Shown here: one piece after another, positions 1 through 9,075 of the stretch
How positions within the stretch are numbered: the stretch's first letter is position 1
Layout: each line of letters starts with the position of its first letter
NCBI GenBank assembly: GCA_017744365.1
Contig: JAGIBL010000002.1
Location: 434,001-498,000, forward strand
DNA: 64,000 nucleotides
Direction: 5' to 3'
Source: Nocardioidaceae bacterium
GTDB lineage: Bacteria > Actinomycetota > Actinomycetes > Propionibacteriales > Nocardioidaceae
Program-made: the position numbers and the translations under genes
The notes under the pieces: generated by a model
Database searches by the model: none
Told to the model about the DNA's origin: nothing
The model's input: only the letters and a program-made list of their open reading frames with translations

Positions 1-88
1 GGGCAGCCTGCGCTCCCCCGGACCCGACGACCGCGGCCACCGAGGCCGCCAGAACCGCCGCCACCAGGACGGCCACGAGACGCTTCAC
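1..88 (-). CDS. Secreted protein, N-terminal fragment (cut by window edge)
   Basis: Only the first 29 codons are inside the window. They start at a GTG and read as a classical export signal: a short basic start (VKR) and a long Ala/Val/Leu core ending near GGAQAA, which looks like a signal peptidase I site. A good ribosome binding site (GAAGGGA) lies a few bases upstream, and TAGGGT further upstream could be a -10 box. The mature protein is outside the window, so no function can be given. Confidence 0.6.
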   Translation of the reverse strand, partial: MKRLVAVLVAAVLAASVAAVVGSGGAQAA

Positions 89-158
89 CAGAGATCCCTT
101 CCGAAGACTCCCGAGCACCCTACGTGGAGACGCGGACAGAATGTCCGGAATCACCTCT

Positions 159-908
159 TCAGTCGATCGGGACACCGAGCGCCCGCTGGTGGGCGTCGTC
201 GAGGAGGAGCCGCCAGGCGCGCACGATGCCGGCGTCGACGTACGAGCGCGACCAGGAGCCGTCCAGCCGCGCCTCCGCACCCAGCCCGAACGCCCGCACC
301 CCGCCGCGCACCAGCCACGGCACGTGCTCGGCGGCCAGCCCGCCGGAGACCAGCAGCATCCGGGCGATCCGCTCGTCGGCCCGGCAGCGGGCGACCAGCT
401 CGTCGCCGCCGGCGGCCAGCCCGCGGGTCGAGCCGGCCGAGGCGACCGCGTCCAGCCCGGGCAGGCCGATCACGTCACGCCAGGCCCGGTCCGGCTCCAG
501 GGCGGCGTCGAAGCCACGGTGGAAGGTCCAGGGAACCCCCGCGAGCGCGGTCGCGAGCGTCGTGCAGGTCTGCCGGTCCACCTCGAGGTCGCGGTCCAGG
601 AAGCCGAAGCTGACCCCGGCCGCGCCGAGATCCAGGTAGTCGCGCGCGAGCCCGATCAGCCGGGCGAACTCGCCCCCGGCGATGCCGAGGTCGTCGGCGA
701 TCCGGAGCACCACGCGCACCGGTAGGTCGGTCTCGCGCAGGATCGCGGAGACCGCGGCGGGTTCGGGAGAGCGGCCGCCGTCCTCGGGACGGGTCAGCAC
801 CAGCAGCCGGTCGGCCTCGCCACGGGTGGCCGCCTCGGCGTCGCGCGGGTGCAGGACGGTGACCTCGAGCAAGGGCGACGATTCGGGGTCGGGGGACACA
901 ATGGACAT
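159..908 (-). CDS. cutC: CutC-family protein
   Basis: About 249 aa. It has the CutC signatures: an N-terminal LLEVTVLHPRDA strand, an ADRLLVLTRPEDGG segment (family ADRIELC...GG), and later a SAGSTRG segment with SGGLAAEHVPWLV near the end of a TIM-barrel fold. CutC proteins are cytoplasmic and historically linked to copper tolerance, though their activity is unsettled. Start candidates are ATG at 908 or GTG at 899; both collide with the divergent gene starting at 901, so the true start of one or both genes may lie further in. Confidence 0.75.
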   Translation of the reverse strand: MSIVSPDPESSPLLEVTVLHPRDAEAATRGEADRLLVLTRPEDGGRSPEPAAVSAILRETDLPVRVVLRIADDLGIAGGEFARLIGLARDYLDLGAAGVSFGFLDRDLEVDRQTCTTLATALAGVPWTFHRGFDAALEPDRAWRDVIGLPGLDAVASAGSTRGLAAGGDELVARCRADERIARMLLVSGGLAAEHVPWLVRGGVRAFGLGAEARLDGSWSRSYVDAGIVRAWRLLLDDAHQRALGVPID

Positions 909-1251
909 CGTGGCATTCGACGACCCGATCATGACGGCACGCGCGCTCGTGTTGCACGACCTGGAGTCCACCGGCGTCGCCGACGCCCAGGCCGTGTCCC
1001 TGCTGGAGGAGTCGGTCTCCCAGCGCGCATGGTGGCTGGAGCAGTGGCCGGCGGGCCGGGAGTTCGTGGTGGGCCTGGTCGCCCAGGACGTCCAGGACGG
1101 GCTGCTGGAGTCGGCCGGCCGCTGGCCCCTCTGCACGGCGTGCGAGGACGCGACCCATGCCCTGTACGTCGAACCGGACCTCGGCGGCCCGGACCCCACC
1201 TGGGTGTGCGAGGAGGCCGGGGTCGTCGTCGCCCCCGTCGGCGGTCTCTAG
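901..1251 (+). CDS. Small conserved hypothetical protein
   Basis: 116 aa starting MDIVAFDDP, with a GGGGG stretch just upstream as a possible ribosome binding site; an internal ATG at 931 is an alternative start. A helical first half (ARALVLHDLESTG, WWLEQWPAG) is followed by LCTACEDATHALYVEPD and a short Asp/Pro-rich beta end. The CTAC pair could bind a metal, but there is no second Cys pair nearby. There is no signal peptide or membrane segment. I do not recognise the family. The ORF is divergent from and slightly overlaps the CutC gene. Confidence 0.55.
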   Translation: MDIVAFDDPIMTARALVLHDLESTGVADAQAVSLLEESVSQRAWWLEQWPAGREFVVGLVAQDVQDGLLESAGRWPLCTACEDATHALYVEPDLGGPDPTWVCEEAGVVVAPVGGL

Positions 1252-1314
1252 GTCGGCTTCTTGCTCGGGCTGGGGTTTCAGACCAACCCTCGCTAGCCGG
1301 GCCCGTGCGCGGGT

Positions 1315-1403
1315 GCATCCGTGCGTGGGCTCCTCGCCGACACGGCAGAAGCCGCCCTCCTCCGCTTCGCATCCCCCGGTGCGTTTCGGCCGGGTCGGCT
1401 CCA
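1315..1403. repeat. Intergenic repeat, copy 1
   Basis: Lies between the converging ends of the 901-1251 gene and the GntR gene. It shares GCATCCGTGCGTG, an AAGCCGCCCTCC-YCCGCTTCGC block and CCGGTGCGTTT...GCCGGGTCRGCT with a second copy at 19201-19330, which is also between convergent genes. The right arm could form the 3' side of a hairpin; the left arm is degenerate in this copy. Confidence 0.7.
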
Positions 1404-1407
1404 CCTC

Positions 1408-2142
1408 CTAGCGGAGGTGCTCCGGCCGCAGCACCGGCACCCAAAGGGTGTAGCGGTCGGCCCGGTAGACGCTGCGGGTCACCTCGACGGCGACCTCGCG
1501 GCAGAAGGAGCGCCGGGAGATGTGCAGCACCGGGGCACCGGGCTCCAGGTCGAGCGACTTGGCCTCGTCCTCGGTCGCGATGGCGGCGACCACCGAGTCC
1601 TCGCCCCAGGTCGGCATCAGGTCCTGGTCGGCGAACCAGTAGTACAGGCTCGACGGCGGCGCCTCGTCGAGGAAGCGCGGGAAGGTCTCCAGGGACAGGT
1701 ACACGTGCTGGATGGCGATGGGCTGGCCGTCGGCGAGCCGGAGCCGCTCCCAGTGCACGATCGGCGCACCCACCTCGGTCTCCAGCGCGCGGGCCAGGCC
1801 CGGGCCGGCGGTCTCGCGGCGGGCGAGCATGGTGCGCGACTCGGGGACCTTGCCGCGTCGCTCCATCTCCTCCGAGAACGACGAGAGCCGCATCTGCATG
1901 TCGATCAGCGGCTTGGTGACGAAGGTGCCGCGGCCCGGGATCCGCTCCAGCAGGCCCTGGGCGACCAGCCCGTCGAGGGCGTGCCGGACGGTCATCCGGG
2001 CCACCCCGAACTGCTCGACCAGGTCGCGCTCGGACGGCGCCGGGCTCCCCGGCTCGGCGTCCACGATCAGCGAACGGACGTACTCGCGCACCAGCAAGTG
2101 CTTCCGTCCCCGCTGGGTGGCGGGACTGCCGTGCTCGGCCAC
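1408..2142 (-). CDS. GntR/HutC-family transcriptional regulator (DasR-like)
   Basis: 244 aa from a GTG start preceded by GAGGGGAG. The N-terminal winged helix (SERDLVEQFGVARMTVRHALDGL, then LLERIPGRGTFV) is followed by a UTRA effector domain (LSSFSEEMERRG, HWERLRLADGQPIAI, and VTRSVYRADRYTLWV near the end), the layout of NagR/DasR sugar-responsive repressors. These bind short operators as dimers and release DNA on binding a phosphosugar or similar ligand. A longer start at 2172 exists but lacks a ribosome binding site. The gene is divergent from the MFS transporter, which it may control. Confidence 0.85.
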   Translation of the reverse strand: MAEHGSPATQRGRKHLLVREYVRSLIVDAEPGSPAPSERDLVEQFGVARMTVRHALDGLVAQGLLERIPGRGTFVTKPLIDMQMRLSSFSEEMERRGKVPESRTMLARRETAGPGLARALETEVGAPIVHWERLRLADGQPIAIQHVYLSLETFPRFLDEAPPSSLYYWFADQDLMPTWGEDSVVAAIATEDEAKSLDLEPGAPVLHISRRSFCREVAVEVTRSVYRADRYTLWVPVLRPEHLR

Positions 2143-2280
2143 AGCGCGCTCCCCTCGTTCCGCCCAGCACACTAGCGACAGGCCGGGTCCCGTGTAGCGG
2201 GTTTGCCACCTTTCACCCCGGGTTCGACCACCGCTTTATCCGGATGCATCCTGTCGGTGCCCGGTGCGAGACTCGCGGAG

Positions 2281-3624
2281 ATGGCCACCTCGGAACGCCC
2301 CTCGATCGCCTCCTTCTGGCACGACCTGCCGCGGGAGGGCAAGCTGCTGCTCTCGGTGGTGGCCTTCGAGTTCATCGGCACCGGCCTGGTGCTGCCGTTC
2401 TGGGTCGTCTACTTCCACGAGCTGCGCGGGTTCTCCCTCGACGTCGTCGGCATCCTGCTCGCGGTGATGTCGGCCGCGGGCGCGATCGCCTCGGTCCCCG
2501 GCGGCATGCTCATCGACCGCGCCGGCGCGCGGGCCGCGATGCTGGTCGTGCTCTGCTCCTCGATGCTCGGCAACATCGTGGTCGCGTTCGCCGACAACCT
2601 GGCGCTCGCGGTGCTCGGGGTGGCCATCGTCGGCACCGGCTTCGGGCTCGGCTGGCCGGCCTCGCAGGCGCTGATCGCCTCGGTGGTGCCCTCGGAGATC
2701 CGCTCGCGCTACTACGGCATGAACTTCTCGCTGCTCAACCTGGGCATCGGCATCGGCGGCATCGTGGGCGGGCTGGTCGTGGACGTGGGCCGGGTGTCCA
2801 CCTTCCAGGCGATGTACCTGGCCGACGCGGTCAGCTACCTGCCCTCGATGTTCCTGCTGCTGGTGCCGCTGCGACACATCGGCCGCCCGGCGAAGGCCCC
2901 CGAGCACGAGGACGGCGGCGAGATCAGCTACCTCGCGGTGCTGCGCACCCCGGCGATGGCCACCATGACGGTGCTCGGCTTCGCGGCCGCGTTCGTGGGC
3001 TACGCCCAGCTCAACGCGGGCATGCCCGCCTACGCGCGCGCGATCGGCGAGGTCTCGACCCAGGGCCTCGGGATCGCGTTCGCGATCAACACCCTGGTGA
3101 TCGTGCTGCTCCAGCTGGTGGTGCTGCAGAGGATCGAGGGACGGCGGCGCACCCGGGTGATCGTGGCGATGTCGGTCATCTGGGCGGTCTCGTGGGGCCT
3201 GCTCAGCGCCAGCGGGATCGCGCCCGGCACCGTGACCGCGACGTTCTTCGTGGCCGCCTGCGCCGGGGTGTTCGCGCTCGGCGAGACGCTGCTGCAGCCG
3301 ACGGTGCCGGCGATCGTGAACGACCTGGCGCCCGACCACCTTCGCGGACGGTTCAACGCGCTCAGCGCCGGCACCTTCCAGCTCGCCTCGATCCTGGGCC
3401 CGATCGTGGCCGGCTTCCTGATCGGCCACGGGCTGCACCTGGAGTACGTGCTGCTCCTGGTCGCCGGCTGCGGGCTGGTCGCCTGGCTCTCGGTGGCCCG
3501 GCTCGAGCCGCAGCTCGACGCCCGCACCAACGGCCTGCAGGCACCTCCGCGTGAGGTCGAGGCGGTCTCGCCGCCGGCCAGGGACGTGGCCGCGCCCGGG
3601 GTTCCGGTCGCGGAGACGCCGTAG
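2281..3624 (+). CDS. MFS transporter, drug-exporter type
   Basis: About 447 aa with roughly 12 hydrophobic segments. Features typical of DHA-type major facilitator exporters are PFWVVYFHELRGFSLDVVGI in helix 1-2, the loop motif GGMLIDRAGARA after helix 2, and GFGLGWPASQALIASVVPSEIRSRYYGMNF in the helix 4-5 area. It is a proton-driven inner-membrane exporter; the substrate cannot be read from sequence. The ATG at 2281 is very close to GCGGAG, so a GTG 15-25 bases upstream is also possible. It is divergent from the GntR regulator, which suggests local control. Confidence 0.85.
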   Translation: MATSERPSIASFWHDLPREGKLLLSVVAFEFIGTGLVLPFWVVYFHELRGFSLDVVGILLAVMSAAGAIASVPGGMLIDRAGARAAMLVVLCSSMLGNIVVAFADNLALAVLGVAIVGTGFGLGWPASQALIASVVPSEIRSRYYGMNFSLLNLGIGIGGIVGGLVVDVGRVSTFQAMYLADAVSYLPSMFLLLVPLRHIGRPAKAPEHEDGGEISYLAVLRTPAMATMTVLGFAAAFVGYAQLNAGMPAYARAIGEVSTQGLGIAFAINTLVIVLLQLVVLQRIEGRRRTRVIVAMSVIWAVSWGLLSASGIAPGTVTATFFVAACAGVFALGETLLQPTVPAIVNDLAPDHLRGRFNALSAGTFQLASILGPIVAGFLIGHGLHLEYVLLLVAGCGLVAWLSVARLEPQLDARTNGLQAPPREVEAVSPPARDVAAPGVPVAETP

Positions 3625-3628
3625 TCGC

Positions 3629-3644
3629 TCGAACATCTGTTCGA
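3629..3644. promoter_or_regulatory. LexA SOS box upstream of alkB
   Basis: TCGAACATCTGTTCGA is a perfect palindrome matching the actinobacterial LexA consensus (CGAAC-N4-GTTCG). It ends 20 bases before the alkB start and overlaps the expected -35 area; a -10-like TAGGCT follows at 3653-3658. This predicts DNA-damage induction of alkB. Confidence 0.85.
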
Positions 3645-3664
3645 ATCTGGGTTAGGCTGCCTCC

Positions 3665-4297
3665 ATGGCAGTCGGCTTCCAGCCCTCACTCCTCGACCTC
3701 GGCCAGGACGTGGCTCCGGGCGCGGGGTCACTGGCGGACCTGCGCCGTACGACGTTGAGCGCGGGCGCGTGGGTCGACGTGCTCCCCGGCTGGTTCCACG
3801 GGGCCGACGAGCTCTTCGCCCACCTGGTCGAGCAGGTGCCGTGGCGTGCCGAGCGCCGGGAGATGTACGAGCGGATGGTCGACGTGCCCCGGCTGGTCTG
3901 CTCGTACGGCATCGGCGAGGAGCTACCCCATCCCGCCCTGACCGCCGCGCGGGACGCGCTCAGCCAGCACTACCTGCCCGAGCTGAAGGAGCCGTTCGTG
4001 ACGGCGGGGTGCTGCTTCTACCGCGACGGCCAGGACTCGGTCGCCTGGCACGGCGACAACCTAGGACGCGGCCGCCAGCACGACACCATGGTCGCGATCG
4101 TCTCCTTCGGCTCGCCGCGCAAGCTGCTGCTCCGGCCCAAGGGCGGCGGCGAGACGCTGACCCACCACCTCGGCCACGGCGACCTGCTGGTGATGGGCGG
4201 CTCCTGCCAGCGCACCTGGGAGCACGCGGTCCCGAAGACGACCCGGCCGGTGGGCCCGCGGGTCAGCGTCCAGTTCCGCCCGCGCAACGTGTTCTGA
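3665..4297 (+). CDS. alkB: AlkB-type 2-oxoglutarate/Fe(II) dioxygenase (DNA alkylation repair)
   Basis: 210 aa. The double-stranded beta-helix motifs are complete: His129-Gly-Asp131 (AWHGDNLG) and His187 (TWEHAVPK) as iron ligands, and Arg199/Arg205 (PRVSVQFRPR) for 2-oxoglutarate. AlkB enzymes remove alkyl groups such as 1-methyladenine and 3-methylcytosine from DNA by oxidation. There is no ribosome binding site, and the ATG falls where transcription from TAGGCT (3653-3658) should begin, so the mRNA is probably leaderless. The LexA box directly upstream supports the repair role. Confidence 0.9.
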   Translation: MAVGFQPSLLDLGQDVAPGAGSLADLRRTTLSAGAWVDVLPGWFHGADELFAHLVEQVPWRAERREMYERMVDVPRLVCSYGIGEELPHPALTAARDALSQHYLPELKEPFVTAGCCFYRDGQDSVAWHGDNLGRGRQHDTMVAIVSFGSPRKLLLRPKGGGETLTHHLGHGDLLVMGGSCQRTWEHAVPKTTRPVGPRVSVQFRPRNVF

Positions 4298-4307
4298 GGC
4301 TCCGGAA

Positions 4308-4355
4308 TATGTGTGCGTGTGCACGCATTAGAGTATGCGTGCACACGCACACATA
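4308..4355. repeat. 21-bp perfect inverted repeat, purine-pyrimidine alternating
   Basis: Arms 4308-4328 and 4335-4355 are perfect reverse complements separated by TAGAGT. Each arm is almost wholly alternating purine-pyrimidine (TATGTGTGCGTGTGCACGCA...). It sits 16 bases before the azoreductase start and after alkB. There is no T-run, so a terminator is less likely than an operator for a MarR- or HxlR-type regulator. Confidence 0.9.
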
Positions 4356-4371
4356 CTCGAAAGGACCCGCC

Positions 4372-5016
4372 ATGACCACGCTGCTGCACGTCTCCGCCTC
4401 GCCCCGGCGCCAGGACTCGGAGTCGCTCGCCCTCGCCGAGACGTTCCTCGAGTCGGCCCGCCGGGCGGAGCCCGGGCTCGCCGTCGACCACTGGGACCTG
4501 TGGGACGGCACCCTGCCCCCGTTCGGACCCGAGGCCGTGGCCGCGAAGATGGCCGTGTTCGCCGGCGCCGACCCCGAGGGCGACGCCGCGGTCGCGTGGC
4601 GCCGGGCGCGCGAGGCGTTCGAGCGGTTCGCCGCCGCCGACGCCTACCTGTTCTCGGTGCCGATGTGGAACCACACCGTGCCCTACATCCTCAAGCAGCT
4701 CATCGACGTGGTCAGCCAGCCGGGGATGGTCTTCGGCTTCGACCCGGACGAGGGCTACACCGGCCTGCTCACCGGCCGCCGCGCCGCGGTGCTCTACACC
4801 GGCGCCGTCTGGGGACCCGGCCGGCCGCCCGCGTTCGGCGAGGACCACCTCTCCGGCTACTTCGAGGGCTGGCTGCGCTGGGCCGGGATCACGGACATCG
4901 ACCGGGTCAGCTTCCAGCCCAACCTCGCCACCGCCGATGCGGCCGGCGCACGCGAGGTCGCGCACCGCCAGGCGGCCGAGCTGGGTGGCGGCTTCGTGGC
5001 CAGCCGGGCCGCCTGA
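4372..5016 (+). CDS. FMN-dependent NADH azoreductase / quinone reductase
   Basis: 214 aa flavodoxin-fold protein. It begins MTTLLHVSASPRRQDSESL, the phosphate-binding loop of the AzoR/NQO family, followed by FSVPMWNHTVPYILKQLID and TGAVWGPG, family landmarks for FMN contact. These cytoplasmic enzymes reduce quinones and azo compounds by two electrons, often under electrophile stress. The start is set by AAAGGA seven to eight bases upstream. The strong inverted repeat upstream predicts tight repression, but no regulator gene is adjacent. Confidence 0.85.
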   Translation: MTTLLHVSASPRRQDSESLALAETFLESARRAEPGLAVDHWDLWDGTLPPFGPEAVAAKMAVFAGADPEGDAAVAWRRAREAFERFAAADAYLFSVPMWNHTVPYILKQLIDVVSQPGMVFGFDPDEGYTGLLTGRRAAVLYTGAVWGPGRPPAFGEDHLSGYFEGWLRWAGITDIDRVSFQPNLATADAAGAREVAHRQAAELGGGFVASRAA

Positions 5017-5094
5017 GCTCCCGGCCGCCACGGCACACCTGGCGGGCCCACGGTCACGGCGCGGTCACAGAACTAGACCATTCCACCCATAACA

Positions 5095-5110
5095 CCCCCC
5101 ATATGGGGGG
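5095..5110. promoter_or_regulatory. Palindrome CCCCCCATATGGGGGG
   Basis: A perfect 16-bp palindrome about 90 bases upstream of the HTH-HisKA gene. C-tract/G-tract dyads with an AT centre recall operators of CsoR/RcnR-like metal or sulfur sensors, but no such sensor gene is nearby, so the assignment is open. Confidence 0.55.
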
Positions 5111-5200
5111 ACGGGCGTACGGTGACCGTGGGCTCGCGCGCTTCTCGGGGCGGCGAGGTGGCGGCACGTCGCGGGGGGCGACGTGCCTGGGAGGGAACGG

Positions 5201-6151
5201 ATGTCCGAGATGGCCAAGCCGGTGCGACCGCACGTCGTGCCGGCCGCGCACATTCCTGGCCAGGTCGACCCGCGCGTGGCCGCGCAGGCGTCGGTCGACC
5301 TGCGCGTCTCGATGGTGGTCGCGGTGCTCAGCGGCAGGTCTGTCGAGGACGTCGCCCAGGAGTGGGACCTCGAGGCCTCGCTGGTGCACCGGTGGGTCCG
5401 GGACTTCCTGGTCGCCGGCACCGCCGCGATCACCAACCGGCCCGACCCCGACGAGGCCCGGCAGCGGGACCGGTTCCTGGCCGCGTTCGCGCACGAGCTG
5501 CGCACCCCGGTCGCGGTCGCCCACGGCTGGGCCATGATGCTCGCCGACGGCGACGTCCCCGGCGAGCAGGTGCCGGACTCGCTGACCCGGCTCTCCGACG
5601 CGCTGGGCCGGCTGGCCGAGCACATCCAGGACGTCGAGCTGAGTGCGTCCACCTCGCTGGGACGCATCCGGGTGACGCCCGAGCCGCTCGACGTCGCCGC
5701 GCTGTGCCGCTCGCTCGACGGGTCGCCCGCCGTACGGCGCGGTGCGGACCTCGTCGTACGGGCGGACCCACGGCTGATCGGCCGGGTGCTGCGCGACCTG
5801 TGGGCCACCGCGCACCTGGACCCGGAGCCGGAGTCGGTCGCGATCGACGTCGTCGAGACCGGCCCGTGGCACGAGATCCGCTTCGTCCGCGAGGGTGCGC
5901 CGATCAGCCCGCTGGTGCTCAAGGCACTGCTGGACCCGTTCGGCTCCAACGACGACGCCACGGGCGTGACCATCGGCCTCTACCTGGCGCGGGTGCTCAC
6001 CGTCGCCCACCGCGGGTTCCTCGGGGCCGAGGGCGACGACCGGCACACCGTGCTCTTCGTACGGCTGCCCCGGGACGGGGCACACGAACCAGCGCTCGAT
6101 CCTGAGCCAACCGGGCCCGGACCGAGCGGGGACAAGGGAGGGAAACCATGA
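5201..6151 (+). CDS. HTH - histidine-kinase-like fusion protein with degenerate ATPase
   Basis: 316 aa from an ATG preceded by GGGAGGGA. Residues about 35-75 (VVAVLSGRSVEDVAQEWDLE, VHRWVRDF) form a helix-turn-helix like those in transposases and Lsr2-like recruiters. This is followed by a HisKA dimerisation helix with the phospho-acceptor motif FAHELRTP (His98). The C-terminal half resembles an HATPase, but I see no N box and no DxGxG; only a weak GVTIGLYLARVL survives. It has no membrane segment. It could be a soluble DNA-bound signalling scaffold rather than a working kinase. Its stop overlaps the next start (ATGA), so the two are translationally coupled. Confidence 0.7.
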   Translation: MSEMAKPVRPHVVPAAHIPGQVDPRVAAQASVDLRVSMVVAVLSGRSVEDVAQEWDLEASLVHRWVRDFLVAGTAAITNRPDPDEARQRDRFLAAFAHELRTPVAVAHGWAMMLADGDVPGEQVPDSLTRLSDALGRLAEHIQDVELSASTSLGRIRVTPEPLDVAALCRSLDGSPAVRRGADLVVRADPRLIGRVLRDLWATAHLDPEPESVAIDVVETGPWHEIRFVREGAPISPLVLKALLDPFGSNDDATGVTIGLYLARVLTVAHRGFLGAEGDDRHTVLFVRLPRDGAHEPALDPEPTGPGPSGDKGGKP

Positions 6152-6324
6152 AGTTCAAGCTCGCCTGCGGCGACGCGGTCCCGGGCTGCTCGGCCCGGTT
6201 CGAGGAGGACAGCCGCGAGCTGATCCTCGCGCAGGTCGTCGTGCACGCCCGCGAGGCCCACGGCGTCGCCGAGGTCGGCCCGGACATGCTGGCCGCCATC
6301 GGCGCGAACATCCACCCGGCGTAG
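6148..6324 (+). CDS. DUF1059 small protein
   Basis: 58 aa, MKFKLACGDAVPGCSARF then an acidic helix with VVVHAREAHGVAEV. This matches the DUF1059 pattern of two cysteines around a PGC motif and an HAREAHG helix near the end, suggesting a small metal- or thiol-binding fold. Its function is unknown. A GGGAGG ribosome binding site lies inside the end of the preceding gene, with a 4-bp overlap, so it is probably made together with the HTH-HisKA protein. Confidence 0.8.
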   Translation: MKFKLACGDAVPGCSARFEEDSRELILAQVVVHAREAHGVAEVGPDMLAAIGANIHPA

Positions 6325-6339
6325 GCCGCCCGGACGCAG

Positions 6340-6369
6340 AAGGGCCCCGGTCTCGCGACCGGGGCCCTT
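6340..6369. terminator. Bidirectional intrinsic terminator
   Basis: A perfect 13-bp stem (arms 6340-6352 and 6357-6369, AAGGGCCCCGGTC type) with a TCGC loop lies between the converging ends of the DUF1059 gene and groEL. Short T-rich tails follow on both strands. Confidence 0.85.
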
Positions 6370-6388
6370 CCGCTTGCTCAGGGGCGAC

Positions 6389-8029
<1,641 letters not shown>

Positions 8030-8143
8030 TCACGCAGATGAGTTGGACGGCCGGGATCGTCGCCCGCGACGGACGGCCCGGGCTGACCCGCCAGACCCTT
8101 CCCGGCGGCGCCTTCGGACCTCGACTCACTCGGCCCTGGTTGT

Positions 8144-8162
8144 CACTCTCATGACGAGAGTG
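8144..8162. repeat. Secondary inverted repeat in the groEL leader
   Basis: CACTCTC-ATGAC-GAGAGTG is a perfect 7-bp dyad just downstream of the groEL transcription start. It shares the ACTC/GAGT core with CIRCE and could be a second, weaker HrcA contact or a leader hairpin. Confidence 0.5.
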
Positions 8163-8172
8163 CCAAGCCCAA

Positions 8173-8201
8173 TTGTTAGCACTCGGCCCCAGAGAGTGCA
8201 A
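8173..8201 (-). promoter_or_regulatory. groEL promoter
   Basis: On the minus strand, TTGCAC (8196-8201) and TAACAA (8173-8178) are separated by exactly 17 bp, a near-consensus housekeeping promoter. It is overlapped by the CIRCE operator. Confidence 0.85.
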
Positions 8202-8202
8202 A
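8176..8202. promoter_or_regulatory. CIRCE element (HrcA operator)
   Basis: TTAGCACTC, nine bases, then GAGTGCAAA. This fits the CIRCE consensus TTAGCACTC-N9-GAGTGCTAA with one mismatch. It covers the spacer and both boxes of the groEL promoter, so HrcA binding should block polymerase until heat shock. Confidence 0.95.
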
Positions 8203-8208
8203 CAATCC

Positions 8209-8979
8209 TCAGCGGCCCAGCAGCGCGGCGACCAGCGCCGCGAACGCGGGCCCGTTCCCGGGGATCTCCTCGAGGTACAGCCCGGGCTCGGTCACCTCGA
8301 GCTCGCTGACCGCCAAGGTGCCGTCGGCGAGCCGGAGCTGGTCGACCCGCGCGTAGTCCAGGCGCTCGCCCAGCAGCTGCTCGGCGGCCCGTACGGCGGA
8401 GCGCGCGACCGCAGCCGCTTCCTCGGTGACCGGGAGCGCGACCGTGCGCCCGCCGTACTGCTCGTGCACCCGGATCTCGCCGGCGGCGGGCCGCTTGACC
8501 GCCATCGAGACGACCTCGCCGCCGAGCACGTAGACCGAGTACTCCCCCTCGGTGCGGATCGACTCGACCAGCGGCTGCACCACGACCGAGTCGAGCACCT
8601 GGACCCCGCGCCCTCCGGCCCCGACCCGCGGCTTGACCACGGCGGCACCCTCCACGACGTACGTCGGCACCACCGGAGCACCGGCCTCGGCGAGCGCGGC
8701 CAGGTAGGCCTTGTCGGTGTTCCAGGCGAAGATCGCGGCGCTGTTGAGCAGCCGCGGCACCGACCGGGCCCAGGCCAGGAACTCCTCGCGGCGCGCGTCG
8801 TAGTCCCAGGCCGCCCGGACCGCCACCAGCGACCCGGCCCAGTCCACGGCGTCGTCGTCCCACGCCACCCACGACGCCGTGATCCCGCGCGCGGCCAGCG
8901 CCTCGTCGAGGACGGCCGCCCCGGGCTCCCCCTCGGGCAGGGCGCGGCAGGTGACCAGGAGGACGTCGGGGGTGCTCAC
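8209..8979 (-). CDS. ATP-grasp domain protein
   Basis: 256 aa from GTG. ATP-grasp features are [14 protein letters not shown] before the central domain, [16 protein letters not shown] (nucleotide-binding loop), a [19 protein letters not shown] strand pair, and [29 protein letters not shown] (Mg-binding acidic residues). This matches the RimK/glutathione-synthetase-like branch that joins a carboxylate to an amine using ATP. The substrate is unknown. It is divergent from the YCII gene. Family-level confidence is high, function low. Confidence 0.8.
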   Translation of the reverse strand: MSTPDVLLVTCRALPEGEPGAAVLDEALAARGITASWVAWDDDAVDWAGSLVAVRAAWDYDARREEFLAWARSVPRLLNSAAIFAWNTDKAYLAALAEAGAPVVPTYVVEGAAVVKPRVGAGGRGVQVLDSVVVQPLVESIRTEGEYSVYVLGGEVVSMAVKRPAAGEIRVHEQYGGRTVALPVTEEAAAVARSAVRAAEQLLGERLDYARVDQLRLADGTLAVSELEVTEPGLYLEEIPGNGPAFAALVAALLGR

Positions 8980-9075
8980 GGCGGTCACGGTACCGAGCGG
9001 GCACCGCTGTCGAATTCGGGGTTCCTCCCGCGTCATCGCAGTGACAGAGTCCCATTCGACCGAGAGGACAACCCC

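Noticed and set aside
4308..4355. Inverted repeat as terminator of alkB
   Set aside because: No T-run follows on either strand and the dyad is placed like an operator for the downstream gene; operator preferred.
5201..5430. Transposase fragment
   Set aside because: The helix-turn-helix resembles transposase HTHs, but it is fused in frame to a HisKA domain, with no inverted repeats or catalytic DDE region.
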